44,569 bases of DNA, taken from NCBI RefSeq assembly GCF_000613345.1, contig NZ_BAIS01000018.1, positions 1 through 44,569 of the forward strand, read 5' to 3'. The notes beneath the pieces are model-generated. The model did no database searches. It had not been told where the DNA came from and saw nothing but the letters and a program-made list of their open reading frames with translations. Made by a program: the position numbers and the translations under genes. Numbering within the stretch: the first letter of the stretch is position 1; every line of letters starts with the position of its first letter. Shown here piece by piece: positions 26,604-35,744 of this stretch. The DNA comes from Prevotella disiens JCM 6334 = ATCC 29426. Its GTDB lineage: Bacteria; Bacteroidota; Bacteroidia; Bacteroidales; Bacteroidaceae.

Positions 26604-27073
26604 TTAAAGGTCAATCGAAATTTTGTCAACTCTGAGTTTAATTTTTCCGCGTGGAATCTCAATTTCTACTTCGTCGCCCACTTTTTTGTTCAACAATCCT
26701 TGCGCAATAGGGGTTTTAATCGAAATCTTTCCTAATTTCAAATTAGCCTCCGACTCGCTTACGATGGTATATTTCATCTTCGAATTATTACCCAAATTTG
26801 TCATTTCCACCGTTGACATAATTTGAACAGCTTCGTTGCTCAATCGCGACATATCCACAATTTTGGCTTGCGCAATGGTCATCTTCATTTCGTTAATACG
26901 AGCTTCGAGATGCGCTTGTGCTTCTTTCGCTGCATCGTACTCAGAGTTTTCGCTCAAGTCGCCCTTATCTGCAGCTTCTGCAATAGCTGCTGACGCCTTT
27001 GGACGTTCTACAGATTCTAAATGTTGCAGTTCGGCCACGAGGTTATCGTAGCCTCTTGTGACATGTAAGACAT
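26604..27073 (-). CDS. greA: Transcription elongation factor GreA, frameshifted near the start
   Basis: GreA binds the RNA polymerase secondary channel and rescues backtracked complexes by transcript cleavage. The uninterrupted part (26604-27038, 144 residues) starts inside the coiled coil at AELQHLESVERP and keeps the acidic tip (DKGDLSENSEYDAAKEAQ) and the FKBP-like C-terminal domain. The missing N-terminus is found in the other frame: ATG at 27073 reading MSYMSQEG, then YDNLVAELQHLE. One G lost from GAGGGC (near 27047-27050) explains the break. The repaired protein is 156 residues, the family norm. A second ATG at 27064 is possible. Confidence 0.9.
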
Positions 27074-27185
27074 AATCAATATATTTTTTATTACGTTTTT
27101 CAAGCAGATATAAAAAGATAGAATCCTAGCATACTATATGCCAGAATTCCATAACTTTTTTTATTCCTTGTTTATTAATACATCT

Positions 27186-27194
27186 GCAAAGATA
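27186..27194 (-). promoter_or_regulatory. Promoter core of greA-HIT
   Basis: TATCTTTGC on the minus strand about 110 nt upstream of the repaired greA start. Confidence 0.55.
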
Positions 27195-27233
27195 AGCCTT
27201 ATTTCTGAATTTACAAAACAAACGGATAAAAAA

Positions 27234-27268
27234 AAATGGCAACTACTATTTTTAAGTAGCTGCCATTT
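27234..27268 (-). terminator. Terminator of secDF
   Basis: Minus strand: AAATGGCAGCTAC pairs with GTAGTTGCCATTT, followed by a run of T residues. Confidence 0.85.
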
Positions 27269-27289
27269 ATTATTTATTTCAATGTAAGG

Positions 27290-30200
27290 TTATGCCTTTT
27301 CTGTTTCGGCTGCAAGTCTGTTTTCAATCTTTCTTCCCAATACTAAGTAAGCTACTGGAGAAGCAATAAAGATAGAAGACAAAGTACCGAAGAATACACC
27401 GAGAATCATTGCGAAGGCAAAGCTGCGGATACTATCACCACCAAGGACAAAAATAGAAACCAACACTATCAAAGTTGAGAAAGAAGTATTGATTGTACGT
27501 GCCAAAGTTTGGTTGATAGAATCGTTGAACAATGTTTGGTAATCCATCTTTGGATGTAACTTCATGTTCTCACGAATACGGTCGAACACAACCACCTTGT
27601 CGTTGATAGAGTAACCAATCACAGTCAAAATAGCACCAATGAATGTTTGGTCAATTTCGAGCGAGAAGCCTATCCAACCGTAGCAAACAGAGTAGAAACC
27701 AACAACCACCAAGGTGTCGAATGCCAAAGCTACGATAGAACCAAAAGAGAAACCGATGTTACGGAAGCGGAGCAAGATATAAAGGAAGATGAATATCAAT
27801 GCCAATGCCACACTAATCATAGCACCATGAGTGATATCTTTAGCAACAGAAGGACCAACCTTAGCCGAACTAATGATAGAGCCACCTTCGCGAATATCAG
27901 GATTCTTAAAGCTTTCTACATTTGCTTGACTTACAAAACCACCTTTTTTCAATGCAGTGTAAAGCACTGTTTCTGCGTGGTCGTCCTCAGCTGGGTCGTT
28001 TGACTCAATATTATAGTTGGTTGAAACACGGATAGTGTTACCTTCAGTACCCAATGCAATAACGTTCGTTGTAGCTGCTTTACCCTTATTTTCACCAATT
28101 GTATTGACGAAAGCGTTGCCCAATACTTTACGAACGTCCTCAACATGTACCTTCTTATTCAATGTAATAACGTAGTTACGACCACCTGTAAAGTCAATAC
28201 TCTTGCTCAAACCTCTCACAAAGAGAATACTTACGAGGAAGATTATAGCTGCTACAATTGAAATTGAGAATGTTGTTTTATACATGCTCATGAATTTGTA
28301 GCGTGTATTTTGCATCAAATTCTTACTAAAAGATGTATGGAACTTTTGATTCAACCACTTATCTTTCTTTAAACGATTCTCGTAAACCAAACGTGTCAAG
28401 AATACAGCTGTAAAGAATGAACATATGATACCGATAATCCATGTTGTTGCGAAACCACGAATAGGACCTGTACCTGTAACAAGAAGAATGATACCAGTGA
28501 TGAGCGAAGTGAAGTTAGAGTCAAAAATAGCAGAGAAAGCGTTGCTATAACCAGCTTGAAGTGCATCTTTTATGCCCTTTCCAGCTCGCATTTCTTCTTT
28601 AATACGTTCGTAAATCAACACGTTAGCATCGACCGCTGTACCCAACGTCAATACGATACCGGCAATACCAGGCATGGTAAGTGCCGATTGGAACGAAGCC
28701 AAAATACCAAGCGTGAAGAATAAGTTGGCTAACAAAGCTACATTGGCCAACATACCAGGAACAACATCGTACATCAAAACCATGTAAATCATCAAAAGAA
28801 CGAAGGCAATCGCAAATGACATTAAACCTTGTTGAATTGATTGAGCACCAAGTGTAGGACCAACAACTTCTTCTTGTACGATGCGTGCAGGAGCAGGCAT
28901 ACGACCAGATTTCAAAGTATTAGCCAAGTCTTTTGTATCTTCAATTGTGAACGAACCAGAGATAGAAGATTGTCCACCTGTAATTTCTGAATTGATGCGA
29001 GGTGATGTATAAACAAGTCCGTCAAGTACAATAGCAACCGCCTTACCAAGGTTTGCCTTTGTAATGGCAGCCCATTGACGAGCACCATCTGAATTCATTG
29101 ACATGCTAACTTCTGGGCGTCCGTACTGATCGAACTGGTCTTTAGCATCTGTAATCACGTCGCCTTCCAATGGCGCACGACCGTCTGAAGTTGTAACCTT
29201 CAACGCATGAAGTTCAAATACATTCTTTTGTTGCAAGCCATCAGCAGGTTTTGCACTCCAACGGAGGCGTAAATCTGAAGGCAAAACTTGTTGTGCCAAA
29301 TGGCTATAGATAAGCTTATTGATAGCAGCTGTATCACGAACGCTTGCATAACCGACAACACTCAAAGCGTCACCAGGAATCAATTGCAACATAGAAAGCA
29401 ATGGATTAGCTTTCTTTGCTGCTGCCATTTGAGCATTATTTTCATTCTTTGCACCAATTTTTCCACCTTTCAAAGAAAGTTTTCCAGCAGGTTTATTAGC
29501 CTTAGCTATTTGCTTTGTTGAAGTTTTAGCTGTATCGTTTGCAGAAACACTTGTCTCGCCGTTAGCCAATCGTTGGTCTAACTGAGTGAGATAAGGTGCA
29601 ATTTCTTGGTTGTTATATGTTTCCCAGAATTCAAGATTAGCAGAACCTTGCAACAATTTGCGCATACGCTCTGGCTCACGGATACCTGGCATTTCCACCA
29701 TAAGGCGTCCTTCTTGTCCTTCGAGCTTTTGAATATTTGGTTGTACAACACCAAATTGGTCAATACGATTACGCACTACGTTGTAAGAGTTGTCAATTGA
29801 TGCTGTAACCTCCTCACGAAGAGCTTTTTCAACGTCCTTATCAGAACTTTGTGTCGTTACTTTACCCTTCAACTGTTGTGTTGCGAACACTTCAGCGAGC
29901 TTTCTTCCAGGTGCATTCTTATGGAAAGCATCAATGAAAAGCGTGATAAAGTCGCTTTGACTTGTAGTTTCTTGCTCTTTTGCCTCCTTCATTGATTTGA
30001 GGTAAGCTGCATCAGTTTTGTGATCAGCGAGTACATCAACAACATCAGGTACTGAGATTTCGAGGATAACGTTCATACCTCCCTTAAGGTCAAGACCTAA
30101 ACCAATTTGGGTCTCAAGGCACTTTTGATAAGAGTAAATGCCTAAATACTTTACAGAATCTTTATAATCCTGTTGTGCAATGGGGTCTTTAATCTTTGCT

Positions 30201-30304
30201 GCCTGACTATCATAATAGCTTGTTGCTACTGAGAACGACAGGTAGAAAATACTTGCGAGTGTCAACAAGACGGCTACACAAATTACTAATCCTTTGTTTT
30301 GCAT
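27290..30304 (-). CDS. secDF: Protein translocase subunits SecD and SecF, fused
   Basis: 1004 residues. SecDF uses the proton gradient to pull exported proteins through SecYEG. The SecD half starts with a membrane helix and GLDLKGGMNVILEIS, has a large periplasmic domain (about 40-490), then helices with GTAVDANVLIYERIKEEMRAG. The SecF half starts near 690 (ISIVAAIIFLVSILFV, SIDFTGGRNYVITL) and ends with GYSINDKVVVFDRIRENM and helices. The fusion is typical of Bacteroidota. The periplasmic part contains a Lys/Ala-rich low-complexity insert (about 255-305). It is a single-gene unit with its own promoter and terminator. Confidence 0.95.
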   Translation of the reverse strand: MQNKGLVICVAVLLTLASIFYLSFSVATSYYDSQAAKIKDPIAQQDYKDSVKYLGIYSYQKCLETQIGLGLDLKGGMNVILEISVPDVVDVLADHKTDAAYLKSMKEAKEQETTSQSDFITLFIDAFHKNAPGRKLAEVFATQQLKGKVTTQSSDKDVEKALREEVTASIDNSYNVVRNRIDQFGVVQPNIQKLEGQEGRLMVEMPGIREPERMRKLLQGSANLEFWETYNNQEIAPYLTQLDQRLANGETSVSANDTAKTSTKQIAKANKPAGKLSLKGGKIGAKNENNAQMAAAKKANPLLSMLQLIPGDALSVVGYASVRDTAAINKLIYSHLAQQVLPSDLRLRWSAKPADGLQQKNVFELHALKVTTSDGRAPLEGDVITDAKDQFDQYGRPEVSMSMNSDGARQWAAITKANLGKAVAIVLDGLVYTSPRINSEITGGQSSISGSFTIEDTKDLANTLKSGRMPAPARIVQEEVVGPTLGAQSIQQGLMSFAIAFVLLMIYMVLMYDVVPGMLANVALLANLFFTLGILASFQSALTMPGIAGIVLTLGTAVDANVLIYERIKEEMRAGKGIKDALQAGYSNAFSAIFDSNFTSLITGIILLVTGTGPIRGFATTWIIGIICSFFTAVFLTRLVYENRLKKDKWLNQKFHTSFSKNLMQNTRYKFMSMYKTTFSISIVAAIIFLVSILFVRGLSKSIDFTGGRNYVITLNKKVHVEDVRKVLGNAFVNTIGENKGKAATTNVIALGTEGNTIRVSTNYNIESNDPAEDDHAETVLYTALKKGGFVSQANVESFKNPDIREGGSIISSAKVGPSVAKDITHGAMISVALALIFIFLYILLRFRNIGFSFGSIVALAFDTLVVVGFYSVCYGWIGFSLEIDQTFIGAILTVIGYSINDKVVVFDRIRENMKLHPKMDYQTLFNDSINQTLARTINTSFSTLIVLVSIFVLGGDSIRSFAFAMILGVFFGTLSSIFIASPVAYLVLGRKIENRLAAETEKA

Positions 30305-30353
30305 TTTATTTATTTTATTTTAATTATTTCCTTTTTCAAAAACGGATAGTCGT

Positions 30354-30362
30354 GCAAAGATA
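30354..30362 (-). promoter_or_regulatory. Promoter core of secDF
   Basis: TATCTTTGC on the minus strand, about 50 nt upstream of the secDF start. Confidence 0.6.
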
Positions 30363-30411
30363 GTTATTTTTTCACATTTTGGAAAATTTAAGTGCTTTTA
30401 TTCGTCTATTT

Positions 30412-31512
30412 TTAAGGTTTTGGGCGATATTTTAACCACACATATATTGGATAGTGGTCTGAATTTGTTATTTTGTCATCTACTTTTGCACCATAAGGGA
30501 CAAAATCATCGGAACAGAAAATGTTGTCAATCCTCACGTACATTCCACTTTGATGGTAAGAAATGCCAGGTCCATTTCCAGAAGCTACATAGCAATCGGT
30601 CAGCCCTTCAGAGATGGTTCGCCGTGCATAGCTTATCGGACTATCATTGAAATCACCACAGAGAATAACGGGAATTTTCTTATCCAAATAGGTTTTCACA
30701 TATTTTGCAACGATTTCGACTTGTTGAGCGCGTATTTTTGCAGCTGTTCCAAGTTTATCTAAGAGGCGTTCACTTCTATCTTTTGTTTTATTTCCCTTAA
30801 AAGGTGATTCCACCATACGCTTGTATTCTGCTTTGTCTTCACTGCTTAAATGATTGCTTTCCAAATGATTATTCACCAAAAGCACGTCTGTTCCGTTGTA
30901 ATCTAAAATATAAGCCATGGTAATATTGCCTACCGATTGATACTTAATTTGCTCCTTTTTTTTAATTGGGAACTTACTTAAAACCATCATGTGTTGGTTT
31001 CCAGGCGAATGGGCGTGTAGTATATGATAGTAGGGATATTTTGAAACTAATGCCTCATAAACATTTCTTCCACCTGCTTCGCTAACATCCGTTTCTTGCA
31101 AACAGACAATATCAGCGTTGCTTTGTTGAATATATTTTATGATAGGATTATTAGAAAGGTCTTCCAAATCCCATGGAGAAAACATGTAAACATTGTAAGA
31201 AAGCACTTTAATAGCCCTTGCAGGGTGTTCCTTTGTGATATTAAAAGGAGTGTATTTCCTGATTGGCACATAACAAATGAGAAGTCCTAAGACTGGCAAC
31301 CATATTGTTCGAAGACGCACGCATACCCAAAAGAGTAAAAACAGAAGATTAATAACCAATAAAACTGGAAAAATTAAGCCTAAACACGATAACCATGGGT
31401 GTTCGGAAGGGTGCAGTCTGTCCACATTGCCCACTAAAAACATCGCTAAAATGGCGATGATATTGGCAACAAAAGCTAACCAATAGGCAGTGTGTTTAAT
31501 TCTTTTGACCAT
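30412..31512 (-). CDS. Membrane-anchored endonuclease/exonuclease/phosphatase family protein
   Basis: 366 residues. Three N-terminal hydrophobic segments (about 10-28, 40-66 and 70-86) precede an EEP domain that should lie outside the cytoplasm or at the membrane. Metal and catalytic motifs are in order: LSYNVYMF, CLQETD, NNHLESNHL, CGDFNDSP, RIDNIFCS and SDHYPI. Proteins of this type in Bacteroidota are often annotated as nucleases or phosphodiesterases, but the true substrate (nucleic acid, lipid or inositol phosphate) is not known. It follows the rhomboid gene after 44 nt on the same strand. Confidence 0.85.
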   Translation of the reverse strand: MVKRIKHTAYWLAFVANIIAILAMFLVGNVDRLHPSEHPWLSCLGLIFPVLLVINLLFLLFWVCVRLRTIWLPVLGLLICYVPIRKYTPFNITKEHPARAIKVLSYNVYMFSPWDLEDLSNNPIIKYIQQSNADIVCLQETDVSEAGGRNVYEALVSKYPYYHILHAHSPGNQHMMVLSKFPIKKKEQIKYQSVGNITMAYILDYNGTDVLLVNNHLESNHLSSEDKAEYKRMVESPFKGNKTKDRSERLLDKLGTAAKIRAQQVEIVAKYVKTYLDKKIPVILCGDFNDSPISYARRTISEGLTDCYVASGNGPGISYHQSGMYVRIDNIFCSDDFVPYGAKVDDKITNSDHYPIYVWLKYRPKP

Positions 31513-31556
31513 TTTTTTTACTTCACCTTATTCCTTGGAAATTTCCCCCTTCTCTT

Positions 31557-32503
31557 CTATTTACTACTATCAAATAGCTTTTGCTTTTCTTCTTTGCTCA
31601 AGCTGTCATAACCATTTTTACGAATCTTATCGAGTATTTGGTCTATTTCTTCTTGTTCTTGCTTCTTCCTTGCATTGTATTCCCAATCGCTTTCAGTTCG
31701 TGTTTTCTGCTCGTTTCGGGTGGTATTCTGTGTCCAACCATTTGTTGTTCGCTGACTATGTGTTGAGTTTCCTCTTCGATTCTCCCAATTTGTACGCATA
31801 TTGTCAAAGAATTGTCGCCCATTTCCCCCAAACGAATTATTATTGTAAGGACGTTTGCGCCAATATCTTATCAGAATATAACCGAAGAGCATACCTCCAA
31901 GTGAGCCAAATGGGCTACACCATCGTTGCTTGTCGCCATTGCCGAGAACAATTCCATCGCAATTGAACCCATGATTATCCACTTTGCTTTCAGCGGAATA
32001 GGGATAGGAATGATGAACATTCGTTCGTTTGGGAACGTCAAACCAAACGCTAACAACACGCCATAAACCGCTCCAGAAGCACCAACTGTAGTCCATAAAT
32101 TCAAATAACTATCCATTGATATGCGCCCCATTTCCGTTGCAACGTATTGATAAGCACTCAATCCTTCATACATATAAGTGCCATATTGCGCCAATTCCTG
32201 ACAAATACCTGCCCCAATACCACACACCATATAATATAAAAGGAACTTTTTACCGCCCCAAACATTTTCCATGACCATGCCAAACATCCACAGCATGAAC
32301 ATATTCATTAGAATGTGCATGAAGCCACCATGCATAAACATGTAGGTAACCAACTGCCATAGGTGAAAATCTTCCGAGAGAAAGAAGTGCAACCCCAATA
32401 TATTATTCAAATCAATCCCCATTCCTCCCAATAAAATGCTTGCCACAAAGGCAATAACATTAAGGAGAAGCAAATTTTTTGTTACAGTTGGTATATTACG
32501 CAT
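31557..32503 (-). CDS. Rhomboid-family intramembrane serine protease, frameshifted
   Basis: About 315 residues when repaired. The six-helix core has TYMFMHGGFMHILMNMFML, the serine motif GASGAVYG (S143) and the histidine in AHLAHLGG (H201). The frame breaks just after that His: HLEVCSS is read, while the next frame gives GGMLFGYILIRYWRK. One G lost from TTGGGAGG near 31888 restores it. The C-terminal tail is charged and cytoplasmic (QNTTRNEQKTRTESDWEYN ... LSKEEKQKLFDSSK). Rhomboids cleave membrane proteins within the bilayer; the substrate is unknown. It heads a unit with the EEP gene. Confidence 0.87.
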
Positions 32504-32805
32504 TTTAAATAACTTTTCGTTTTATAGAAACATTTTTCTGTTCCTCATCTTTTTATACAACAAAAATAGTGCCAACGAGTGCAAAAAAATATTTTTCAAT
32601 TTGCCGAATGTAGCAATATCTTCTATAAAGTCAATGCTCAAATATTGCATATATCCCCCTAATTCAAAAGAACTATAAGACATTGCACCGCTCCAAGCAC
32701 TTTTTCTTTGTGCTGCAAAAATACTATTTTTTTCCATTATATGACATATTTTCAGGCAATAACGGACTTTTTTTACCAAAAAGTTTAGATTTCTTTGCTT
32801 TTTTA

Positions 32806-32837
32806 TTTGTTTTATGAAAGTAAACAAGTATATTTGC
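32806..32837 (+). promoter_or_regulatory. Promoter of the HU gene
   Basis: TTTG (32806-32809), a 19-nt spacer and TATATTTGC (32829-32837) give a full-consensus promoter, 52 nt before the ATG. Confidence 0.75.
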
Positions 32838-32889
32838 AAAAACGTTGAAACATTTTTTTAGTAAATTATAAATCAATAATTCAAGAATT

Positions 32890-33165
32890 ATGAACAAAAC
32901 AGAACTTATCGAGAAAATCGCAGCTGGCGCAGGTTTAAGCAAGGTTGACGCAAAAAAAGCATTAGATGCAACTACTGCAGCCATTAAAGAAGCACTTGTA
33001 GCAGGTGATAAAGTTCAATTGGTAGGTTTCGGTACTTACTCAGTAACAGAACGCCCAGCACACGAAGGTATTAATCCTGCAACTAAGGAAAAGATTCAAA
33101 TCGCAGCTAAGAAAGTTGCTAAGTTCAAGCCAGGAGCTGAACTCGCTGACGCTGTAAACGCATAA
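32890..33165 (+). CDS. HU-type DNA-binding protein
   Basis: 91 residues, a full HU/IHF fold. MNKTELIEKIAAGAGLSK forms the dimerisation helices and GFGTYSVTERPAHEGINPAT forms the DNA-binding arm with the Pro that inserts into DNA. HU bends and packages the nucleoid. The strong promoter and terminator suit an abundant protein. Bacteroidota carry several HU-like genes; which paralogue this is cannot be said. Confidence 0.95.
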   Translation: MNKTELIEKIAAGAGLSKVDAKKALDATTAAIKEALVAGDKVQLVGFGTYSVTERPAHEGINPATKEKIQIAAKKVAKFKPGAELADAVNA

Positions 33166-33184
33166 TAATACAGCAACCCAATAT

Positions 33185-33222
33185 AAAAAGCGATACCTCT
33201 CTATTTGAGGTGTCGCTTTTTT
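33185..33222 (+). terminator. Terminator of the HU gene
   Basis: AAAAAGCGATACCTC faces GAGGTGTCGCTTTTT, followed by T residues. Confidence 0.85.
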
Positions 33223-33258
33223 ATATTCTCAGTTTAGTTTGTAATGATACGGAAAATG

Positions 33259-33323
33259 AAAGCGGCTGTTTTGAGGTGCAAAATAGGCTGTTTTGAGGCG
33301 CAAAAGCGGCTGTTTTGCGTTGG
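33259..33323. repeat. 22-bp periodic repeat array, locus 4
   Basis: Three units with a 22-bp period: AAAGCGGCTGTTTTGAGG, AAAATAGGCTGTTTTGAGG and AAAAGCGGCTGTTTTGCG. It lies in the HU-kup gap (33166-33516), which otherwise holds only the two terminators. Confidence 0.7.
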
Positions 33324-33454
33324 AAAGTGGTTTGATAGGAATATTGTCGAATGCCGAGCGGTGGCAAATATGGATTTGGAATTTGCAGAATAGAAAGATT
33401 GAGTTTATGGAATTGGGGATTTGAATTTGTAAAAGGAGGCGATTAGCAGATGGT

Positions 33455-33510
33455 ATAATACACCAAACGGAGTTAAGCGGTATGGCTTAACTCGTTTGGT
33501 GTATTATTTT
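33455..33510 (-). terminator. Terminator of kup
   Basis: A long palindrome, ATAATACACCAAACGGAGTT facing its complement with few mismatches, ends just after the kup stop on the minus strand. Confidence 0.75.
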
Positions 33511-33516
33511 ATAGGC

Positions 33517-35517
33517 TTAAATGCCTTGTATGTCTTCTTCTATTGGGTCAAGATTGGTGATGCGCACTGGTGAAATGGTGTGCGCTGTGGACTTTACGGG
33601 AATGTTGAGTGGCACGTTTTCTACAATTACATTGCTGGTATCGAGTCCCAAGGAGCGCGAAACGTTAATGCGCATCTTGCCAATGATGCTATAAAGGTTC
33701 ATGATGAAATGTTCCTTCATAGAGTACATGTTGAGCGCAACGTAAATACGATTGATAAGCACAAAGATGAAGTTGGCTGGAATGTTGTGCTTTTCCAATG
33801 ACGGATAGCAGCTATCGAGGGTGAACTCGCCATTTTGCACCAACTCTTCAATGATTTGTCGGAAATAACGGCTCACGAATGGGTGAACACGGAAACCTAA
33901 TTTCAAGTTAATTCGATACAAAGTATCTGGCACGAGGGTGAAAAATTCGTATGCCAACGTTGATGGTTCGTCTTGATAATCAATGTGCAAAAGAATGTAA
34001 TGGTCGGCTCGCATGGGGTGTTTATTGATGATAGAATAGAGTATTTTTTGCTCTATTTCGTACTGCCCTGCCAATTTGCTGAGGAAAACCATATTGGTAG
34101 CAAACTTAGGAATGGACTTATCGTTCTTTATATCCGATATGATTTTGTATTGTTCGCGCACGTCCATACTGTTCACTTGGCGGCTTCTGAGCTGTTTACC
34201 ATTGTGCCAAACATACATTACAAGGAAGAGTAAGCTGGCAATAAGCACTGTTACCCAACCGCCATGGAAGAATTTGAACATGTTGGCGGCACAGAAAATG
34301 CTTTCTAAACCAATGAAAATAATTCCGAAAAGCGCAATGACAAACTTATTAACGGCTTTCTGTGAGAGGTAAGCCAAGAGCAAAAAGGTGGTCATCAGCA
34401 TGGTTATGGTAATGGAAAGACCATAGGCTGCTTCCATGTTTTCAGAACTTTGGAAGAACACAATAACGATGATGCAAAGCACCAAAAGCAGAATTGACCA
34501 TCGGTATGTAGAGTTGCCCTTTTAATTGCGTTGGATATTTTATTTTAATGCGGGGCCAAAACTTCAAGTTCATGGCTTCGCTAAAGATTGTAAACGACCC
34601 ACTGATGAGTGCTTGGCTCGCTATGACAGCGGCAATGGTTGCCATGACTATGCCAAAGAATAGGATTCCGCGCGGAATAATGGCATAAAAAGGATTGATA
34701 CCTGGCGTTACAGCTTCTGGATTGCTGATAATCCATGCGCCTTGACCTAAATAATTCAACACAAGCATGGTTTTTACAAACACCCAACTAACACGAATAT
34801 TCTTTATTCCGCAGTGTCCTAAGTCGGAATAGAGGGCTTCTGCTCCCGTAGTACAAAGGAAAACTGCTCCAAGAATGATGAACCATTCAGGACTTTGTAT
34901 CAATAATTCTAAGGCATAATAAGGATTGAATGCTTTTAAGATGAGCCAATAGTCTGAAATATGAATGCTGCCTACAAATCCCATCATTGCAAACCAAACC
35001 AACATTAAAGGTCCAAAAAACTTACCAATGGCACGTGTTCCAAATTGTTGGATAAAGAAAAGCACAGAAATAATGCACAAACAAATAGGGATAACAGGCG
35101 TTTCGGGTTCGTAAGTCTTTAATCCCTCGATTGCCGAAAGCACTGTAATAGAAGGCGTTATTACTCCGTCTGCCACCAAAGTACTTGCTCCAATTATGGC
35201 TAAGAGATACAGCCATGCCTTGCTTCGCTTGCGAATGAGCGCATAAAGGCTAATATTCCACCCTCGCCACGGTTGTCTGCTCTCAACGCAATGAGTACAT
35301 ACTTCACAGTTGTCTGCAAAGTTAGCGTCCAAATGATGCACGATACCGCCCCAATAATATAGTTAGGGTCGAACACATTGCCCGCTCTCACGATTGCTTT
35401 CATTACATATAAAGGTGAAGTACCAATGTCGCCATAAACAATACCTAACGTTACAACAACTCCAATCAGGCTAAGCGATTGAAAATGTTTCTGCTTTGAA
35501 TTACATTCTGATGTCAT
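33517..35517 (-). CDS. kup: Potassium uptake protein Kup/Trk type, frameshifted twice
   Basis: A proton-coupled potassium transporter with about twelve membrane helices, about 669 residues when repaired. The ATG at 35517 ([11 protein letters not shown]) precedes [22 protein letters not shown]; the open frame up to 35661 is not needed. Break 1 near 35253: [12 protein letters not shown] is followed in the other frame by [12 protein letters not shown]; one C lost from GCCCTTT explains it. Break 2 near 34490: GQLYIPMVN is followed in the other frame by [15 protein letters not shown]; an 8-base unit (GGTCAATT) present once instead of twice restores PMVNWSILLL, as in other Kup proteins. The C-terminal cytoplasmic domain (33517-34250) is intact. 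Confidence 0.9.
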
Positions 35518-35540
35518 TTTTTTATCCTTATAAAACGTGT

Positions 35541-35571
35541 GCAAAGGTAATAAAAAAGTGGAATATGCAAA
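35541..35571 (-). promoter_or_regulatory. Promoter of kup
   Basis: On the minus strand TTTG (35568-35571), an 18-nt spacer and TACCTTTGC (35541-35549), 24 nt upstream of the chosen ATG. This supports the start at 35517. Confidence 0.65.
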
Positions 35572-35635
35572 CTTTAAGGCAGATAAATTATGATTACAGC
35601 CATAATTTATCTTTTTCAACTCGAAGGATAAAAGA

Positions 35636-35675
35636 AAATACCCCCACGAGAGCAAATGCAATCGTGGGGGTATTT
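35636..35675 (-). terminator. Terminator of the M16 peptidase gene
   Basis: AAATACCCCCACGA faces TCGTGGGGGTATTT around a 12-nt loop, T-rich beyond it on the minus strand. Confidence 0.8.
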
Positions 35676-35744
35676 ATTTGTATTTTAGGTAATTATCTTC
35701 ACTCAGGGCGAGTTTGATTTACCTAAAATAAATTATGTTCTTGC

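Noticed and set aside
32522..32984. Minus-strand frames upstream of and overlapping the HU gene
   Set aside because: They overlap the HU promoter and coding sequence and show no family-like motifs.
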